Part shown: piece after piece, positions 63,610-64,000 of the stretch
Layout: each line of letters begins with the position of its first letter
How positions within the stretch are numbered: the stretch's first letter is position 1
From: DASXHZ01 sp036488085
GTDB lineage: Bacteria > Acidobacteriota > Thermoanaerobaculia > Gp7-AA8
Assembly (NCBI GenBank): GCA_036488085.1
Contig: DASXHZ010000061.1
Location: 18,343 to 82,342 of the forward strand
Direction of reading: 5' to 3'
DNA length: 64,000 nt
Position numbers and translations under genes: made by a program
The notes under the pieces: model-generated
Told to the model about the DNA's origin: nothing
What the model saw: the letters and a program-made list of their open reading frames with translations, nothing else
The model's database searches: none

Positions 63610-63888
63610 GTGAAATACCTGGACGGTCAAGAAGTCCGGTTATGGGATCGAGTCGAGTGGTCGGGTAGTCCCGGTCTCATCGTGTTGTCAGTCGACGCCG
63701 ATGAATACAGCCCTAGATATCCGAAGGAAAGTTGGGCATCCCTCGGATCCGGCGTAATGATCGACACGCAAGCCGCTGGACTCGTCCACACGTCAGATCC
63801 AGACGAAGATCTTCGTCTCCTTCGGCGTGGGGGCGAGCCAAGCGCAGCTGAAATTGCTTCGCTTCGGAACTCCGCCGACGCGCCGTGA
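63610..63888 (+). CDS. Hypothetical small protein
   Basis: This 92-residue acidic protein begins MKYLDGQEVRLWDRVEWSGSPGLIVLSVDADEYSPRYPKESWASLGSGVMIDTQAAGLVHTSDPDEDLRLL in short beta-strand-like stretches. The DGxxVxxWDxV start, the YPKExW core and the GLVHTSDPDEDL end resemble a widespread uncharacterised family of small proteins found near toxin/immunity genes. It has a GTG start. The stop overlaps a further GTG-initiated frame. Confidence 0.65.
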   Translation: MKYLDGQEVRLWDRVEWSGSPGLIVLSVDADEYSPRYPKESWASLGSGVMIDTQAAGLVHTSDPDEDLRLLRRGGEPSAAEIASLRNSADAP

Positions 63889-64000
63889 ACAGTCAACCGT
63901 TGGACTACGGAACAGCTTCGCCGCGATGGGTATTTGCGCCCACGTCATCCGATCTCTACGGACGGAGCATGTTTACGAAGTGCCGCCCCGTACGGGGCGG
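63885..64000 (+). CDS. Possible partial gene running off the window
   Basis: A GTG at 63885 overlaps the previous stop (GTGA) and the frame stays open to the window end (38 codons; NSQPLDYGTASPRWVFAPT). The last 18 bp are a perfect palindrome, CCGCCCCGTACGGGGCGG, so the frame may simply run into a hairpin repeat. It cannot be judged further from this window. Confidence 0.35.
   Translation, partial: MNSQPLDYGTASPRWVFAPTSSDLYGRSMFTKCRPVRG
63983..64000. repeat. 18-bp perfect palindrome at window end
   Basis: CCGCCCCGTACGGGGCGG is fully self-complementary. It may be the left part of a longer hairpin or terminator cut by the window edge. Confidence 0.6.

Overview
This 64 kb window is GC-rich chromosomal DNA from a Gram-negative bacterium. 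An outer-membrane lipid transport (Mla) operon, a UshA-like periplasmic nucleotidase and many secreted enzymes support the Gram-negative call. GTG/TTG starts are common, and intergenic DNA is short but rich in hairpins and tandem repeats. Gene content and style fit a soil or sediment Acidobacteriota or a related uncultivated phylum. That placement is inference, since there is no rRNA gene in the window.

Region 1 (1-16.7 kb) is mostly housekeeping. It starts with a MinD/ParA ATPase cut by the window edge, a Crp/Fnr regulator and a PgsA-type phosphatidyltransferase. Two tRNA genes (Lys-CUU, Leu-UAG) follow, then the proteostasis block tig-clpP-clpX-lon, the GTPase engB and rho. Next come an asparagine synthetase, a bifunctional class A penicillin-binding protein, a membrane-bound winged-helix regulator and a secreted esterase.

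Region 2 (16.7-29.4 kb) holds the Mla-type lipid transport operon (permease, ATPase, MCE protein) and two nucleotide-sugar genes (UDP-glucose dehydrogenase, UDP-glucuronate decarboxylase). It continues with an ECF sigma/FecR pair, DinB-like and purA genes, a cysteine dioxygenase-kbl pair and a glycosyltransferase-like gene.

Region 3 (29.4-41.9 kb) is more mobile: a Phd/VapC-type toxin-antitoxin pair, a polysaccharide deacetylase and glycosyltransferase, glgP, and a REP-associated tyrosine transposase with its REP copies beside a TetR gene. It also holds thrS without a TGS domain, a histidine kinase and an osmoprotectant ABC operon interrupted by a hairpin element. A MITE-like inverted repeat follows.

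Region 4 (42-54.9 kb) carries metabolic and secreted enzymes (enolase superfamily, GH15, gluzincin, M13 peptidase), a LytS/LytTR pair, a B12-binding radical SAM protein, proS and an NRAMP-related transporter with altered metal motifs.

Region 5 (54.9-64 kb) holds a degenerate HEPN/MNT pair, a four-gene ABC operon with an embedded STAS protein, a large secreted 5'-nucleotidase and a repeat-filled 743-bp gap. The window ends in a cluster of small genes with a BrnT/BrnA-like relic.

The most unusual features are: (i) at least six intergenic tandem arrays with a strict 7-bp period, five arranged as inverted arms although the heptamer differs between loci; (ii) the SBP-STAS-permease-ATPase operon; (iii) REP copies that give two unrelated proteins the same C-terminal tail; and (iv) eroded toxin-antitoxin genes that lost the toxin catalytic core and kept the antitoxin.
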